Part shown: piece by piece, positions 61,559-64,000 of the stretch
How positions within the stretch are numbered: the stretch's first letter is position 1
Layout: every line of letters begins with the position of its first letter
Assembly: GCA_037957365.1 (NCBI GenBank)
Contig: JARHVA010000639.1
Location: 1,704,001 to 1,768,000 of the forward strand
Direction: 5' to 3'
From: Torreya grandis
Lineage: Eukaryota; Streptophyta; Pinopsida; Cupressales; Taxaceae
DNA length: 64,000 nucleotides
Notes under the pieces: generated by a model
Seen by the model: the letters and a program-made list of their open reading frames with translations, nothing else
The model's database searches: none
Told to the model about the DNA's origin: nothing
Program-made: the position numbers and the translations under genes

Positions 61559-61749
61559 TTGATGCTAATAGTTTCATTTAATATTTAGAATTTTACTTGG
61601 ATTTGGATGTGGATGCATGAATATATTTCCTTTCTAGCACATGTATTTAGCTTTTATTGTATATGTTATGGGGAATATGTGATGTATGTTTTCTTTTATA
61701 TCATTATGTAATACACATGTATGGTTAAAAATATAAAGTCAAAAATTAT

Positions 61750-62220
61750 TTGGAAAAGTATAATTAATCAAAAAAAATGTAATACACACTATATCACAAT
61801 GGGAAATGCATAAAAATAAAAGATGAATAAATTTAATAAACTAAAGATGGTAAAAAATGTAACAAATGTTTTTAAGCCATGTAAAGATTTGCACAAAATT
61901 AAAATAAATAAAAATCACACTATATCACCTTGGGAAGTATGAAAATATTGTAATAAAATGGAAGGCAAATGAAAAACCAATGGTATAAAAACAAAAATAA
62001 TTAAGTCAAGCAATCATACTAAATTAAGTTGGGAAGTATAAAGAGAAAGACAAAATGTAAAAGGAAATTAAATTAATCACACTAATTCAAGATGGAAAGT
62101 ATGAAAAAATTAATAAAATGGTTGTAAGCATACATGCAATCAGAAAATAAGAAGATAAAAGTGAAAGACTTATGAAGGAAGCATAAAACATACTAAACCA
62201 AGATGAAAAGTATGTAAATG
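61750..62220 (-). repeat. E5 tandem repeats, GGGAAGTAT unit
   Basis: At least four copies of a phrase like CACTATATCACCTTGGGAAG or CACTAATTCAAGATGGAAAG, about 100 bp apart with A-rich spacers. Homologous to E3 49680-50130 in reverse. Confidence 0.65.
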
Positions 62221-62299
62221 ATGTGTAACTCATAATCAAACACTACTTATCTCAAATTTGATGCATTTAATTTCATTGTAACTTGGTTATATTATAAAC

Positions 62300-62600
62300 T
62301 AGGTATTGGAATATTTTGCGAGAAGGGCATGGTCCTATCCATGGCCATACATTGTAACTCACAAATGGAACACCAATGAGGTGGAAACAACTATGGGAAT
62401 GATTTTTAAAGATGTATATAATGTGGTAATTTATGAGAAGGGTTTGGTCCTATCCATGGTCTTAAATTGTAACTCACAAGGAGAACACCAATGTGGTGAA
62501 TGGTAAAAGGAAAATGTTTTATTATGGTAATTTATGAGGATAGCCTAGTCTTATCCATGGTATTACATTTCAACTCACAAAGGGAAACCCTAAGGGGGAT
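62300..62600 (-). repeat. E5 tandem repeats, GGTCCTATCCATGG unit
   Basis: Three units with GGTCCTATCCATGG at 62331 and 62446 and AGTCTTATCCATGG at 62547; periods about 115 and 101 bp. Each is followed by TTGTAACTCACAA and an ACACCAATG phrase. E3 has two units in reverse at 49370-49580. Confidence 0.75.
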
Positions 62601-63200
62601 GATCAGTTAAAAAAACAATATTTATCAAGGATAAATATTAGGAATGTTGTAATGAAAGATGGAATGTAAAAATCATGACTTAGGCATCAATGAGAAGACC
62701 TTGGGAAATATGAGGCATACTAGGTATAAAAAAGAGACACTAAGAGTCTAGTGACCATCAAAATACAAAGGATACCTACTCACAATAAGCATAAAGTTGT
62801 ATAGACAAATAAGTGAGATACTAAAATTGCCATGTTGGTTATATGAACAAAAAAATTAAAATGGACCTACCTTCACACAACATGTTCCTCATTCTTCAAG
62901 ACCTATTATAGAGTGATCAGTCTACTATGAAGATTGGGTACTTGTGTGAGAAAGTAGGTAGCACTAAAATATTGTTTTATTCTCCTTTCCTAATCTACTA
63001 GCCTACTACAACCCAATGGACTTAGACTCTATCATGAGGCAAACTATAGAGTTTGAGCTTTGATTATAAATAGGATATGTGCTTTGATTAACATTTTTTA
63101 GTGTGATTTGACTTTTGAATTTGTATGTTGCCTCTTATATCATTGCCTTTTGTTTAAATGATTTGGATTTTAACTTTTTTATGTATTTTATGATTCCTCC
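62601..63200 (-). other. E5 3' noncoding region
   Basis: Aligns in reverse with E3 48660-49370. No coding domain or further repeat structure seen. Confidence 0.5.
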
Positions 63201-64000
63201 TCATGAGTGATATAAGTGATACACACGAATGAAATTTAGACTTTGGTTAAAGGAAGCTAAGTATTTAAATATATGATTGACTAAACACTTAGGCTTACCT
63301 ATGAACCAATATATAATCTCAAGTTTCAACCATATGTAGGCTAAGTATGTGAAAGGAATATAAAGGAATAAAGTGATAGCCAAATTAGATTGGTAAATAG
63401 GAGTATAATGAGACATCTTGTTTATTAACATATCATATGGTAGAGAAAGAATTACTAATGGGATCAAGGTTTGTATAACCAAGTCACAATAATAGTTATC
63501 TGAGTTTTAATTAAGATAAGGCAACAAATAATAATTGGAAAATAAAATAAATCCATGAAATAAGTGAACTAATAAATATAAGTTTGCAATAATGGAAATA
63601 ATAATAAGAATCCATAAGAAAGAGGAAAGTTAATGAAACCATATAAAACACATAAAGCATAATATAAAGATCCATGTAAAATAGATAGGTGCAACCAAAG
63701 TGGACACATAGTTAAGTGTATAAGATATATAAATTAGATCACAAATCCAATCCAAAATCATAATGAAGAACAATGTGAAAGAACACCATGTCATGTTCAC
63801 AAATGCTAATAAATTTTTAGACAAATATTATCTATGACATCCGAAGCATCTCTATAAAGTTGGATCCTAATGGTAGTTAGAGTCTCATCAATCCTCATAG
63901 AAAGTTGAAAAAAGGATTCTATCTTAATCTCCTCAATATAAAATGTAGGTGTAGTTGAAGGATAATGCTCATGATTGATCTCCTACATTGAATACTCAAG
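63200..64000 (-). pseudogene. E5 conserved helix plus hydrophobic tail
   Basis: Minus-strand reading from 64000: TPTFYIEEIKIES, MRIDETLTTIRIQLYRD, DNICLKIY, then hydrophobic open pieces at 63824-63630 (FILCFMCFIW) and 63482-63201 (NLAITLFLYIPFTYLAYIWL). This is the counterpart of E3 48021-48640. The part further upstream in the protein is outside the window. Confidence 0.5.

Larger units (their letters stand above)
56991..64000 (-). mobile_element. E5: minus-strand element of the E3 family, 5' part outside window
   Basis: Read on the minus strand, the 3' LTR is 58212-56991 and the 3' internal region 64000-58213. Reverse alignment to E3 is continuous over 48030-55000 (hydrophobic tail, both tandem repeat sets, TA microsatellite, PMD ORF, pre-LTR block), except that S2 is absent. 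It inserted into E1 RT. The gag side and 5' LTR lie beyond 64000. Confidence 0.8.

Overview
The window reads as a repeat-only stretch of a large plant nuclear genome. It is AT-rich and poor in CpG. It has no intact host gene, no rRNA or tRNA that I could recognise, and no bacterial-type gene organisation. Nearly every recognisable coding trace is a decayed Ty3/gypsy LTR retrotransposon of the Athila/Tat type. The Tat-type archaeal-like RNase H, antisense plant-mobile-domain (PMD) ORFs and TTTAGGG-type telomere-like motifs all point to a seed plant. The depth of nesting and decay suggests a very large, slowly purged genome (gymnosperm-like), but the species is inferred only loosely.

Layout. 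E1 is the oldest, outer element: 5' LTR end near 4730, Asp-type primer binding site at 4734, gag at 4750-5769 and 20755-22090, protease (PR) at 22500-22840, reverse transcriptase (RT) fragment at 56251-56990. Three elements broke it up. E2 (5770-20749, TSD CCTGG/CTTGG) sits in gag. E3 (about 23742-56250) sits between PR and RT. E5 (56991 to beyond 64000, minus strand) sits in RT at the conserved FSGY motif. E2 carries a reversed solo LTR, S1 (12448-13937, perfect TSD CATTA), in its RNase H. E3 carries a full Tat-type element, E4 (30026-46625, TSD GTTAC/GTTAA), directly after its PR, and a solo LTR, S2 (53781-54960, perfect TSD TACTT), near its 3' end.

E2 and E4 have gag, PR, RT, RNase H and integrase (IN) in the usual order. 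E3 and E5 belong to one family. In E3, the frame runs from gag and PR straight into a Pro-rich protein with a hydrophobic tail, with no RT or IN in the visible copy. E3, E4 and E5 each carry an antisense PMD-like ORF in the 3' region. E3 and E4 also share a conserved 5'-leader block with a GC stem-loop, and E3 carries an array of a roughly 26-nt dyad motif in its leader and LTRs. E3 and E5 lie tail to tail about 740 bp apart and form a multi-kilobase imperfect inverted repeat.

All coding regions are pseudogenes. Stops are mostly TAG/TAA at expected Gln or Trp positions, and several catalytic Asp/Glu codons carry G-to-A changes, as expected from methylcytosine deamination. Boundaries supported by TSDs are reliable; protein domain edges are approximate.
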